64,000 bases of DNA from Archangium sp. (GTDB lineage: Bacteria > Myxococcota > Myxococcia > Myxococcales > Myxococcaceae): assembly GCA_022843845.1 (NCBI GenBank), contig JALHMW010000021.1, forward strand, positions 1 to 64,000, in the 5' to 3' direction. Within the stretch, counting starts at the first letter, position 1, and the number at the start of each line of letters is the position of its first letter. Both the position numbers and the translations under genes were made by a program. Of this stretch, positions 51,211-61,047 are shown one piece after another. Below the pieces are notes generated by a model. It was given only the letters and a program-made list of their open reading frames with translations, ran no database searches and had not been told where the DNA came from.

Positions 51211-52083
51211 TCACTTCTGGAGATATGCGTCGAGGATCTGGTTGCGCGGGCGGGCCTTCTTCGCCTGCTCGGTCTGGCGCAGCTTCACCAGCGACTCGTA
51301 GGTCGGGGGCGGGCTGGGGTTCCGGTAGAAGACGCCGGTGTAGAGCTCGGTGCCGTACGCGCGCGCGAGATCGAGCGCCGCGAGCTGGTTCGACGGATCA
51401 TGCCCCAGGCTCGCCAGCGACTTCTGCTTCGCCTTGTGCGCCTTGAGCTGCTGGTCGTCTTCGCCGAACGTCACGCACGGCGACTGGATGTTCACGAACG
51501 CGAAGCCCGGGTAGCGAATCGCCTCTTCGATGAGCGCCGTCATGCCCGGCATGTCGGCCGGCGTGGCCTGCGCCACGAAGCCCGCGCCGTACGCGAGCAT
51601 GTAGAGCAGCGGGTTGATCGGCTCCTCGAGGCTGCCGAAGGGCGACGTCACCGTCTCGAGCCCGCGCGGAGACGTCGGCGACAGCTGACCCTTGGTGAGG
51701 CCGTACACCTGGTTGTCCATCACCAGGTACGTGAGATCCATGTTGCGGCGTACGGCGTGGGGCACGTGGCCGCCGCCGATCGAGAAGCCGTCGCCATCAC
51801 CACCCGCGACGACCACCAGCAGCTCGGGGTTGGCCAGCTTCACGCCCTGCGCGATCGGCAAGGAACGGCCATGCACGGTGTTGAAGCCGTAGGCCGTGGT
51901 GTAGCCGGGAATTCGCGACGAGCAGCCGATGCCCGAGATGAACGCGACCTCGTGGGGCGGCCGGCCGATCGACGAGAGCGCGCGGTAGAGGCCCTGCAGC
52001 ACGCCGAAGTCGCCACACCCGGGGCACCAGATGGGCTTGAGCTCGCTCTTGTAGTCCTTCGCCTGGAACACGGGCGCGTTCAT
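51211..52083 (-). CDS. korB: 2-oxoacid:ferredoxin oxidoreductase, beta subunit
   Basis: Catalytic subunit of 290 aa that binds thiamine diphosphate and one 4Fe-4S cluster. Cluster ligands begin at WCPGCGDFGVLQGL and GIGCSSRIPGY; the TPP motif is GGDGDGFSIGG to NMDLTYLVMDN. The KorB-like length (about 290) and the separate, alpha-gamma-fused partner suggest 2-oxoglutarate as substrate, with pyruvate as the alternative. Product is acyl-CoA plus CO2 and reduced ferredoxin. Overlaps korA by ATGA. Confidence 0.92.
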   Translation of the reverse strand: MNAPVFQAKDYKSELKPIWCPGCGDFGVLQGLYRALSSIGRPPHEVAFISGIGCSSRIPGYTTAYGFNTVHGRSLPIAQGVKLANPELLVVVAGGDGDGFSIGGGHVPHAVRRNMDLTYLVMDNQVYGLTKGQLSPTSPRGLETVTSPFGSLEEPINPLLYMLAYGAGFVAQATPADMPGMTALIEEAIRYPGFAFVNIQSPCVTFGEDDQQLKAHKAKQKSLASLGHDPSNQLAALDLARAYGTELYTGVFYRNPSPPPTYESLVKLRQTEQAKKARPRNQILDAYLQK

Positions 52084-53843
52084 GACGGCAGTCCTTTCAG
52101 CTCGACCAGGCGGGCGACGAGCTCGGCCGGCTGGAACGGGTTGGCGCCGCTCCGGCAGAAGCTCTTCAGGCCCTTCGGCACGTCGATGAACATGCGGAGC
52201 ATTCGGTACAGCTGCCCCTGGTGCGAGAGCTCGACGAGCAGCCCGTGCTTCACCGACTCGAAGAAGCCCGCGTAGACCTGCTCGGCGATCGGGTAGAGCA
52301 GGTACGGCACCAGCAGCTTGACGTCGTGGCCCTGCGCGGTCGCGAGCTGGAAGGCCTCACGCGCGACACCAGCGGTGCTGCCCCACGCGAGCAAGGCCAG
52401 CGGCGCCTTCGGGTTGCCCGACAGCTCGAAGAGATCGGTGCGCTGCTTCAGGGGCTCGAGCTTCCTGAAGCGCTTCTCGTTCATCTTCGCGTGCATCGTC
52501 CCGCCCGAGGTCGGGTCACCCTTCTCGTTGTGCTCGATGCCAGCGGCCAGGTACGTGCCGCCGCGCATGCCGGGGTGGCTGATGGGGCTGATGCCGCTCT
52601 CGGTCAACGCGAAGCGCGCGTAGGGCTTCTCGGCGAGCTCGGCCTCGGTCGGGGCGCGGCGCTCGATGATCTCCATCCTGGACGTGTCGATGAGATCGAC
52701 CGCCTCTTTGCGCTGCGCGATCTCCTGGTCCGACAGGATGATCACCGGCGTCTGGTATTGCTCGGCGATGTTGAAGGCGTCGACGGTGGTCTTGAAGGTG
52801 TCTTCGACGTCGGTGGGCGCGAGCACGGGGCGGAGCACGTCGCCATGGCCCGAGAACGCAGCCTGGTAGAGGTCGCCCTGCTCCGGCTTGGTGGGCAGGC
52901 CCGTCGAGGGGCCACCGCGCTGCACGTTGAGGATGACGAGCGGCAGCTCGGCGATCGTCGCGAGCCCGAGGATCTCGGTCTTGAGATCCATGCCGGGGCC
53001 GCTGGTGGCGGTCATCGACTTCCTGCCCGCGAACGACGCACCGACCGTCGCGCCGATGCCCGAGATCTCGTCTTCGCACTGCAGCACCGTGCCGCCGTAC
53101 TTCCAGATCTCGCGGGTGAGCGTCTGCATCACCTCGGTCGACGGGGTGATCGGGTAGCCACCGAAGAACTTCACGCCGGCGAAGAGCGCTCCAGCGGCGC
53201 ACATGTCGTTGCCGTCGCAGAGCATCTTCGAGCCGGGCGGCCCCTTTGGCTTCGAGATGACGTGGGGCGTGCGGAGCGGGTGCGCCCGCGCGTACTCGAT
53301 GCCCGACGCGAGCGCTTTCTCGTTGGCCTCGAGCAGCCCTTCACCCTTGCTGCCGAACTTCTTCTTGAGCCCGCGGCCGATGGCCTCTGACGGAATGCCG
53401 AACCAGCCCGAGAGCAGGCCCAGCACCACCGACGTCTTGGCCTTGTCGGTGCCTGCCGACTTCTTCGTCAGCTCGGCGATGGCGACGGGCACCACCTCGG
53501 TGGGCACCACGCCGCGCGCCTTGAGCGTCTCGGGCGGTGGGCCGGCCTTCTCTTCGTAGATGAGCACGGTGTCGACCGACAGCGGCAGCTCGGCGCCGAA
53601 CTTGAAGAAGTCGTCCCAGTTCAGGGCGACCATCACGTCGAGCGCGCCGCCGGGGTTGAGCACCTTCTTCGTCGACAGACGCACGCGGCATGACGACTCA
53701 CCGCCGCGAATCTGTGAGCCGAAGCTCTTCGTCATCAGCGCGTGGTACCCCTCGGAGGACGCCGCCGAGAGCAGCGACTCGCCTGCGCTGACGACCCCGT
53801 CTCCACCCGCGCCCGCCATTCCAAGAATCAGATCGTCGAGCAT
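52080..53843 (-). CDS. korA: 2-oxoacid:ferredoxin oxidoreductase, fused gamma-alpha subunit
   Basis: Partner subunit of 587 aa. The N-terminal 190 residues are the gamma domain (GMAGAGGDGVVSAGESLL, KSFGSQIRGGES). The rest is the alpha domain (FGGYPITPSTEVMQTL, EDEISGIGATVGASFAG, TSGPGMDLKTE) with its CoA- and TPP-contacting regions. This gamma-alpha fusion with a separate beta subunit is the form seen in KorAB of aerobic or microaerobic bacteria. First gene of the apparent energy operon; 250 bp of intergenic DNA precede it, with no clear promoter or FNR-type site found. Confidence 0.92.
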   Translation of the reverse strand: MLDDLILGMAGAGGDGVVSAGESLLSAASSEGYHALMTKSFGSQIRGGESSCRVRLSTKKVLNPGGALDVMVALNWDDFFKFGAELPLSVDTVLIYEEKAGPPPETLKARGVVPTEVVPVAIAELTKKSAGTDKAKTSVVLGLLSGWFGIPSEAIGRGLKKKFGSKGEGLLEANEKALASGIEYARAHPLRTPHVISKPKGPPGSKMLCDGNDMCAAGALFAGVKFFGGYPITPSTEVMQTLTREIWKYGGTVLQCEDEISGIGATVGASFAGRKSMTATSGPGMDLKTEILGLATIAELPLVILNVQRGGPSTGLPTKPEQGDLYQAAFSGHGDVLRPVLAPTDVEDTFKTTVDAFNIAEQYQTPVIILSDQEIAQRKEAVDLIDTSRMEIIERRAPTEAELAEKPYARFALTESGISPISHPGMRGGTYLAAGIEHNEKGDPTSGGTMHAKMNEKRFRKLEPLKQRTDLFELSGNPKAPLALLAWGSTAGVAREAFQLATAQGHDVKLLVPYLLYPIAEQVYAGFFESVKHGLLVELSHQGQLYRMLRMFIDVPKGLKSFCRSGANPFQPAELVARLVELKGLPS

Positions 53844-54049
53844 GTGCCCGAGCGCAGTGCATCAGGTGCGCCCGTTCTTTCAGGCCGAGCCAGGGCGCAG
53901 ACGGCGCAGCCGTTGCGCGAGATCGAGGGCTCAACGCAAAGGCGGAGCGCTCAGCAGAAGGTGGGTGAGCCCGCCCCCTTGCGGATTTGACGAAGGTTGA
54001 GGCCCGCAACCTGCGCTGTATCAAGCCGCGGTCGCGCAAACCTCGTGCG

Positions 54050-54087
54050 TGCCACAAACACAAAGACCCCCGATTTCTCGGAGGTCT
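54050..54087 (-). terminator. Rho-independent terminator downstream of tRNA-Leu
   Basis: On the minus strand AGACCTCCGA, GAAA and TCGGGGGTCT form a 10-bp stem (one U-G pair) with a GNRA-type tetraloop, followed by TTTGTGTTTGT. It begins 11 nt after the tRNA ends, as expected for termination of the tRNA transcript and possibly of the whole gap operon. Confidence 0.8.
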
Positions 54088-54097
54088 GAGTGAGGAG

Positions 54098-54179
54098 TGC
54101 CCAAGAAGGGATTCGAACCCTTACGCCTCGCGGCGCCAGCCCCTCAAGCTGGTGTGTCTACCAGTTCCACCACCTGGGC
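54098..54179 (-). tRNA. tRNA-Leu (anticodon GAG)
   Basis: Full cloverleaf on the minus strand: acceptor arms GCCCAGG and CTTGGGC (one G-U pair), anticodon stem CCAGC/GCTGG around the loop TTGAGGG, giving anticodon GAG for CUC codons. A long variable arm (GCC GCGA GGC) and a T arm AAGGG-TTCGAAT-CCCTT follow, ending with discriminator A. The long variable arm confirms the class II type expected for Leu. CCA is not encoded. Confidence 0.95.
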
Positions 54180-54257
54180 AATTCACTTGTCGTGCTGCTT
54201 CAACGGGACGGGCGTGTACCAGAAAGCCTGACCACCGAGGAAGGAACTTCTTGCCGC

Positions 54258-54692
54258 TTACTGCACCTTCTCGGCCGGCACCGCGTCGATGGCCTTCAGC
54301 CCTTCAGGCGCGGGCGTCGGAGGAGGCGCCTTCGTCGGATCGCCCTGCTCCAGCTTCGCGGGATCGGGCACCGGCGCGTTGGCCTTCGCGGCTTCGTCAG
54401 CCTTCGCCTTCTCGGCGTCAGCGTGCTGCTTGGCCACCAGCGGAGAGTTCGTGACCTTCGACGTCTTCAGGCCGACCAGCGAGAGGCCCAGCGACGTGAC
54501 GAAGAACGCCACCGCGCACGCGGCCGTCACCTTGCTCAAGAACGTCACGGCGCCACGGCCACCGAACGCCGAGGTCGCTGCACCGCCACCGAGGGCCGCG
54601 CCCATGCCTGCGTCCTTCCCGGGCTGCAGGAGGATCACGAGGATCATGAAGATGCAGAGGAGGACGTGGACGGTCGTGAAGAAAGCCAACAT
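54258..54692 (-). CDS. secG: Preprotein translocase subunit SecG
   Basis: Small membrane subunit of the Sec channel, 144 aa. Two helices (about 4-24 and 52-74) flank the conserved loop VILLQPGKDAGMGAALGGG and the AFGGRGA motif. The C-terminal 65 residues are an Ala/Pro/Lys-rich tail absent from E. coli SecG (110 aa). Gene order tpiA-secG is common. It follows tpiA by 59 bp. Confidence 0.92.
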   Translation of the reverse strand: MLAFFTTVHVLLCIFMILVILLQPGKDAGMGAALGGGAATSAFGGRGAVTFLSKVTAACAVAFFVTSLGLSLVGLKTSKVTNSPLVAKQHADAEKAKADEAAKANAPVPDPAKLEQGDPTKAPPPTPAPEGLKAIDAVPAEKVQ

Positions 54693-54751
54693 AGAGGGCG
54701 CGGCTTAGGCGGTGTCCTGGTGAACTGCAAGCGTCAGCTGACCCGAATGGA

Positions 54752-55516
<765 letters not shown>

Positions 55517-55522
55517 GTGCGG

Positions 55523-56710
<1,188 letters not shown>

Positions 56711-56719
56711 GGGGCCCGC

Positions 56720-57730
56720 TTAGTTCTTCGAGACGAGGAACCGGGCGACGTCGACCATGCGCTGCGAGTAGCCCCACTCGTTGTCGTACCAGGCGAAGAT
56801 CTTGAGGAAGTTGCCGTCGAGCAGCTGCGTCTGGGTCGAGTCGAAGATCGAGGAGTGCGGGTTGTCGTTGTAGTCGACGCTCACGGTCGGCTCGGTGTCG
56901 TACATGAGCACGCCCTTCATCGGGCCGTCGGCGGCCGTCTTCATCGCCTTGTGCACCTCGTCGACGGTGGTGGGCTTCTTGAGCAGCACCGTGAGGTCGA
57001 CGAGCGAGACGTTCGGCGTCGGCACCCGAATGGCTGCGCCGTTGAGCTTGCCCTTCAGCTCGGGGATCACCTCGCCGATGGCCTTCGCGGCGCCAGTCGA
57101 GGTGGGGATCATCGAGAGCGCAGCGGCGCGCGCGCGGCGGGGGTCTTCGTGCACGAGATCGAGGATGCGCTGATCGTTCGTGTACGAGTGAATCGTCGTC
57201 ATCAGGCCGCGCTCGATGCCGAAGCTGTCGTTGAGCACCTTGGCGATCGGCGCGAGGCAGTTGGTGGTGCACGACGCGTTCGACACCGTGTGGTGCTTGG
57301 CGGGGTCGTACTGCAGGTGGTTGATGCCAAAGCACACGGTGAGATCGACGCCCTTGCCGGGCGCGCTGATCAGCACCTTCTTCGCGCCGGCCTGCAGGTG
57401 GGCGACGGCCTTCTCCTGCGAGGTGTACTTGCCGGTGCACTCGATGACGACGTCGACGCCGAGCTCCTTCCACGGCAGCTTGGCGGCGTCTTTCTCGGCG
57501 GTGACGCGGTAGCTCTTCCCGTCGATGGTGAGGCTGTTCTCAGAGTGCGAGACGGTGCCCGGCCAGTTGCGGTGTACCGAGTCGTACTTGAAGAGGTGCG
57601 CGAGCGTGGCCGGCTTGTCGAGGTCGTTGATGGCGACGATCTCGATGTCGTTCTCTTTGCGAGTCAGCGCGGCGCGCAGCACCATGCGACCGATACGACC
57701 GAAACCGTTGATTGCGAACTTGATGGCCAT
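56720..57730 (-). CDS. gap: Glyceraldehyde-3-phosphate dehydrogenase
   Basis: NAD-dependent glycolytic enzyme of 336 aa. NAD-binding start INGFGRIGRMVLR, catalytic Cys in SNASCTTNCLAP (about 155), His in the HSYTNDQR segment and the C-terminal WYDNEWGYSQR. First gene of the gap-pgk-tpiA-secG operon. AGGGAG lies 7 bp before the ATG and a candidate promoter at 57776-57804. Confidence 0.97.
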   Translation of the reverse strand: MAIKFAINGFGRIGRMVLRAALTRKENDIEIVAINDLDKPATLAHLFKYDSVHRNWPGTVSHSENSLTIDGKSYRVTAEKDAAKLPWKELGVDVVIECTGKYTSQEKAVAHLQAGAKKVLISAPGKGVDLTVCFGINHLQYDPAKHHTVSNASCTTNCLAPIAKVLNDSFGIERGLMTTIHSYTNDQRILDLVHEDPRRARAAALSMIPTSTGAAKAIGEVIPELKGKLNGAAIRVPTPNVSLVDLTVLLKKPTTVDEVHKAMKTAADGPMKGVLMYDTEPTVSVDYNDNPHSSIFDSTQTQLLDGNFLKIFAWYDNEWGYSQRMVDVARFLVSKN

Positions 57731-57775
57731 GACGTGCTCCCTTGAAGGAAAGAAGAACCGAAAGCGGCGAGAGTC

Positions 57776-57804
57776 CGTTTAGGTGTCGCGTTCAGACGAG
57801 TCAA
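57776..57804 (-). promoter_or_regulatory. Candidate sigma-70 promoter of the gap operon
   Basis: On the minus strand TTGACT (57799-57804) and TAAACG (57776-57781) are separated by exactly 17 bp. The -35 is a good match, the -10 weak. The start codon of gap is 46 bp beyond the -10, leaving a short leader with the ribosome site AGGGAG. Confidence 0.45.
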
Positions 57805-57838
57805 CGCGCGTCGAGCGAGCGCGTGATCGACGACCGCG

Positions 57839-59482
57839 TTACGGGAACGGCACGGCGATGGGGAACGCCGAAGACATCGGCGTCGGCACACCGAGCTGGC
57901 CAAACGTGTTGTCGCCCCAGCAGAAGACGCCGCTCGACGTCATCGCGCAGGCCGTCTGGAAGCGACACGCCACCTGCGTCGCAGCAGGCAACGACAGCAC
58001 CTCGACGGGTGACGTCGACGGGTTCACGTTGCCTCCACCCAGCTGGCCCTGGCCGCCGGCGCCAAAACACCTCACGCCGCCATCGCCGATCACCGCGCAC
58101 GTGAAGGACTGGCCCACACAGACATCGAACACCTGGCCGAGGCCGGGCACCGGGCGCACCGGCTGAGGTGTGGTGCCACCGACTGCGTAGCCGAGCTGGC
58201 CTTCGAGGCCACGCCCCCAGCACTCGAGCGTTCGGTTCGAGCGGATCGCGCAGCTGTGAGCCGTGGTGGCGGCGATGAAGCGCACGCCCCCGTCGAACAG
58301 GGCGACTGGCGTGGGTCTGAGGGTGGGCCCGAACTGCGAGCTGTCACCGCTGAGCCGCGGCGGGCTCTCGCCGTGCAGGGTCCAGGTGCCGTCGCTGCCT
58401 GCGAAGAGCGCCGTGACGCCTGCGTCGAGGGCCATCGGCTGCGGGGCGCGAACGCTGAGCGCCGTCGTTCCGGTGCCGTGCTGGCCGAGCAGGTTGCTCC
58501 CCCAGCACACCACGCGGGCATCGCCCAGCAGCGCGCACGCGTGCCGTGCACCGGCCGCGAGGGAGACGGCGCCCGAAGCGAGCGCCACCTGCGGCGTATA
58601 CGCGTTGTTGGAGCCGCCGTTGCCAAGCTGCCCGAACATGTTGTCGCCCCAGCACCGCACCCCGCCGGCCTCCAACAGGCCACAGCCGAAGTTGTCTCCG
58701 ACCGAGAGCGAGACGACGCCAGAGAGGTCCGTCACCGGCTGTGGTTGCCGCCCGGCGTCCATCCCGCTGCCGAGCGCTCCGGTGCTGACGCCGGTGCCCC
58801 AGCACACGACGCCACCATCGTGTCTGGCGCAGCCGTGAAGCAGGCCGAGCTGAAGATCGCGTCCCTCCCGGCACGTCCCCGCGACGCGAATGAGGCCCGG
58901 GCCGCAGTCCTCCACGCACGCGCCAGCGCGACACTGGGTCGGCGCCGCGCAGCTCACGCAACTGGCGCCACACTGGGCGTCGCTCGCCGTGACGCACTGG
59001 CCCTGACACCGCGCCTGCGTTGGAGCGCAGGTGAAGTCGCACACGTTCTGGACGCAGCGCGCAGAGCCTCCGTTGTCGGGACACATCGCGCACGCCGCGC
59101 CGCACTCGAAGATGGAGTCGTCAGCCACACAGCGCGTGCCGCAGCGGTGGAAGCCCGGCGCGCAGACGAAGTCGCAGCCTCCGTCGGTGCAGCTCGCCGT
59201 GGCATTCGCGGGCGGTTGGCAGGTGCACGCCGACGAGCCTCCCGAGGCGCCTCCAGCCTGACCGCCACCGCCCGCCACCCCGCCGCCGCCGCCGAGGCCA
59301 CCGGCCACACCGCCTCCGATGACGTTGCCTCCGGAAGCACCCCCTGCAGAAGCACCACCCGCAGTAGCACCACCGCCCGCGACGCCATCGCCGCCAGCGT
59401 CAGCACCACCGTCGACCCGGAACGGCGTGATGGGAGAACACGAGAGCGCGAGGGCGAGCATCGCAGGAGCGAGGTGACGCAT
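57839..59482 (-). CDS. RCC1-repeat lipoprotein with Cys-rich region
   Basis: Probable surface lipoprotein of 547 aa. Signal MRHLAPAMLALALSC is followed by a Gly/Ala low-complexity linker of about 70 residues. A Cys-rich segment of about 110 residues contains repeats like CAPGFHRCGTRCV and CVQNVCDFTCAPTQARC. Seven or so RCC1 units (about 215-547) carry the signature HGCARHDGGVVCWG and VFCWGDNTFGQLG. RCC1 units build a seven-bladed propeller. Such proteins abound in myxobacteria with no known role. A start 12 codons earlier would put Cys and polar residues before the signal. Confidence 0.8.
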   Translation of the reverse strand: MRHLAPAMLALALSCSPITPFRVDGGADAGGDGVAGGGATAGGASAGGASGGNVIGGGVAGGLGGGGGVAGGGGQAGGASGGSSACTCQPPANATASCTDGGCDFVCAPGFHRCGTRCVADDSIFECGAACAMCPDNGGSARCVQNVCDFTCAPTQARCQGQCVTASDAQCGASCVSCAAPTQCRAGACVEDCGPGLIRVAGTCREGRDLQLGLLHGCARHDGGVVCWGTGVSTGALGSGMDAGRQPQPVTDLSGVVSLSVGDNFGCGLLEAGGVRCWGDNMFGQLGNGGSNNAYTPQVALASGAVSLAAGARHACALLGDARVVCWGSNLLGQHGTGTTALSVRAPQPMALDAGVTALFAGSDGTWTLHGESPPRLSGDSSQFGPTLRPTPVALFDGGVRFIAATTAHSCAIRSNRTLECWGRGLEGQLGYAVGGTTPQPVRPVPGLGQVFDVCVGQSFTCAVIGDGGVRCFGAGGQGQLGGGNVNPSTSPVEVLSLPAATQVACRFQTACAMTSSGVFCWGDNTFGQLGVPTPMSSAFPIAVPFP

Positions 59483-59536
59483 CGGCCGCTTCGTTTCGCA
59501 CCCTGCCGTGGTACGCAAGGCCTTCGGGGAGGCGCG

Positions 59537-60262
59537 ATGCAGCGTTCACACGGATGGTGGCTCGTGGGGTCAGCAGTCCTCGCGGTCGCGGCAGGCTGCG
59601 GCGAAAAACCGGCCATGATCGATGGCGGCACCGCGGGCGGGAGCGTCGACAGCGGCGCGTTCGGCGGCGGAGCGGCCGGAGGCTCGTCGCAGGACAGCGG
59701 CGTGGACGCCGGCGAGGCCGACGCAGGAGTCGATGCGGGCGTCGACGCAGGCACCGAGTCGAGGTTCTTGATCGGCGAGCGGTGCGATGCAGCGTTGCTG
59801 ACGGGGCTGATCGACTCGTGCCGGGTCGAGCCGCTCAACCCGTTCCAGGCGCGGCGTTGTCTGGTGATTCGCCTCCCTGACGGTGGCGCGCAGCCGCCCG
59901 AAGCGCTGCGTCGGGTTCTCGAGCTCGGCTCCGACGAGGCGTGCTCGGTCTTCGGCGCCGCGAGGCTCCGCTGCGTCGCCCCGCAGTTCCCGGCGTGCGT
60001 CGCCGCGCGTGCTGACGGAGGGCTCGCAGACCGCGTGATTCAGGCGGCCATCGACGCGTGCGACCGACAGCTTGGCCCTCGCTTCGATCAGCCGTGCAGC
60101 GACACCTGCGCTGACACCAACACGCGCTGCACGACGGGTTGCGACACCTCGACGCTCGAGACGTGCAGCGCGTGCGCCTTCGGCTGTGGCCGCGAGTACA
60201 TCGCCTGCGCTCGCCGATGCCTGCTGCTCCCTGACGCCGGCTACACCGACGCCGGGCCCTGA
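59537..60262 (+). CDS. Lipoprotein with Gly/Asp-rich linker and Cys-rich C-terminus
   Basis: Unrecognised lipoprotein of 241 aa. The signal WWLVGSAVLAVAAGC ends in a good lipobox. A linker of Gly/Ala and then DAG repeats (DAGEADAGVDAGVDAGTE) follows. The folded part (about 80-241) has many Cys, including a cluster CTTGCDTSTLETCSACAFGC. The ATG at 59537 has GGGGAGG upstream, a strong ribosome site. Paired divergently with the RCC1 lipoprotein gene (54 bp between starts). Confidence 0.7.
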   Translation: MQRSHGWWLVGSAVLAVAAGCGEKPAMIDGGTAGGSVDSGAFGGGAAGGSSQDSGVDAGEADAGVDAGVDAGTESRFLIGERCDAALLTGLIDSCRVEPLNPFQARRCLVIRLPDGGAQPPEALRRVLELGSDEACSVFGAARLRCVAPQFPACVAARADGGLADRVIQAAIDACDRQLGPRFDQPCSDTCADTNTRCTTGCDTSTLETCSACAFGCGREYIACARRCLLLPDAGYTDAGP

Positions 60263-60537
60263 GACGTCACGCATCCCGCAGAGCGCAGTTGCGCACGTGC
60301 CGCTCTTCGGGAGCGAGGACCTTCGCCGGCTCGCACGACCCGCGCGTCCCGGTCTCTTGCCGTTGGCTGCGCTGCGTCCGGGAAGGCTTCGCGCGCTCGC
60401 ACAAAGCGCCCGCCTCGGTGGCCTGGCGGCGGCGAGTTCGGCGAGCCGGAGCACGGGCGGGAGAGTTCATTCAGTCCTCACGCCACGTCGCTCGGCTCAC
60501 CTTCGATCTTCTCGTCGAGGGTCGAAGTCCGGAGCCT

Positions 60538-61047
60538 TCATGCGCGGCGGGGTGACGGACGCTCATGGAGCGCCCGGACGAGCGCACGCGCCAACTCCCG
60601 ATCGCGCGGGAACGGGCGGTTTCGGTCCCGCCCGAACCACAAATTGCATTCACGCGCGATCAGACGCGTCAGCGCCGCCACGGTGCGGGTCGTCATGCAC
60701 AAGAGAATCGTCTCGGCTTCGGGCCGGTATTCGTCGCGGGGCGCGCCACCATCGACGAGCGCGAGTGGATCGATGCGCGCGAAGATCTCGATCAGCGTCT
60801 GGACGAGGGCTCCGAACTCGCGCTCGACGACCAACGTGAAGAACGCATCCTGGTCTGGGCGCTGAGCGACCCGAAGCGATGAGCGCGGCAGCTGCGCACG
60901 CCACAGCTCTCGCGGAACTCCCGGCCTCACGCAGCGAACTTCGACGACCCCTGGAGCCGTCGACAGCGGCCCCCAGATCCACGCGAAGTCACCCGCCCTG
61001 GCGCGGCCGTTTGCGACGACGACGACGACGGCAGTGAGCTTGCTCAT
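60538..61047 (-). CDS. Hypothetical protein coupled to the amidase gene
   Basis: Unrecognised protein of 169 aa. The start ATG overlaps the amidase stop as ATGA. The first strands (KLTAVVVVVANGRARAG) and a Trp-rich segment GDFAWIWGPLSTAPG do not match a family I know. The C-terminal third is Arg-rich. Between its end and the lipoprotein gene at 60262 are 275 bp in which nothing is recognised. Coding potential is good but function is unknown. Confidence 0.55.
   Translation of the reverse strand: MSKLTAVVVVVANGRARAGDFAWIWGPLSTAPGVVEVRCVRPGVPRELWRAQLPRSSLRVAQRPDQDAFFTLVVEREFGALVQTLIEIFARIDPLALVDGGAPRDEYRPEAETILLCMTTRTVAALTRLIARECNLWFGRDRNRPFPRDRELARALVRALHERPSPRRA

Noticed and set aside
53844..54097. 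FNR- or FixK-type boxes upstream of korA
   Set aside because: Only partial half sites were seen (TTGAC and TTGAG near 53987-54002), with no symmetric partner at the right distance.
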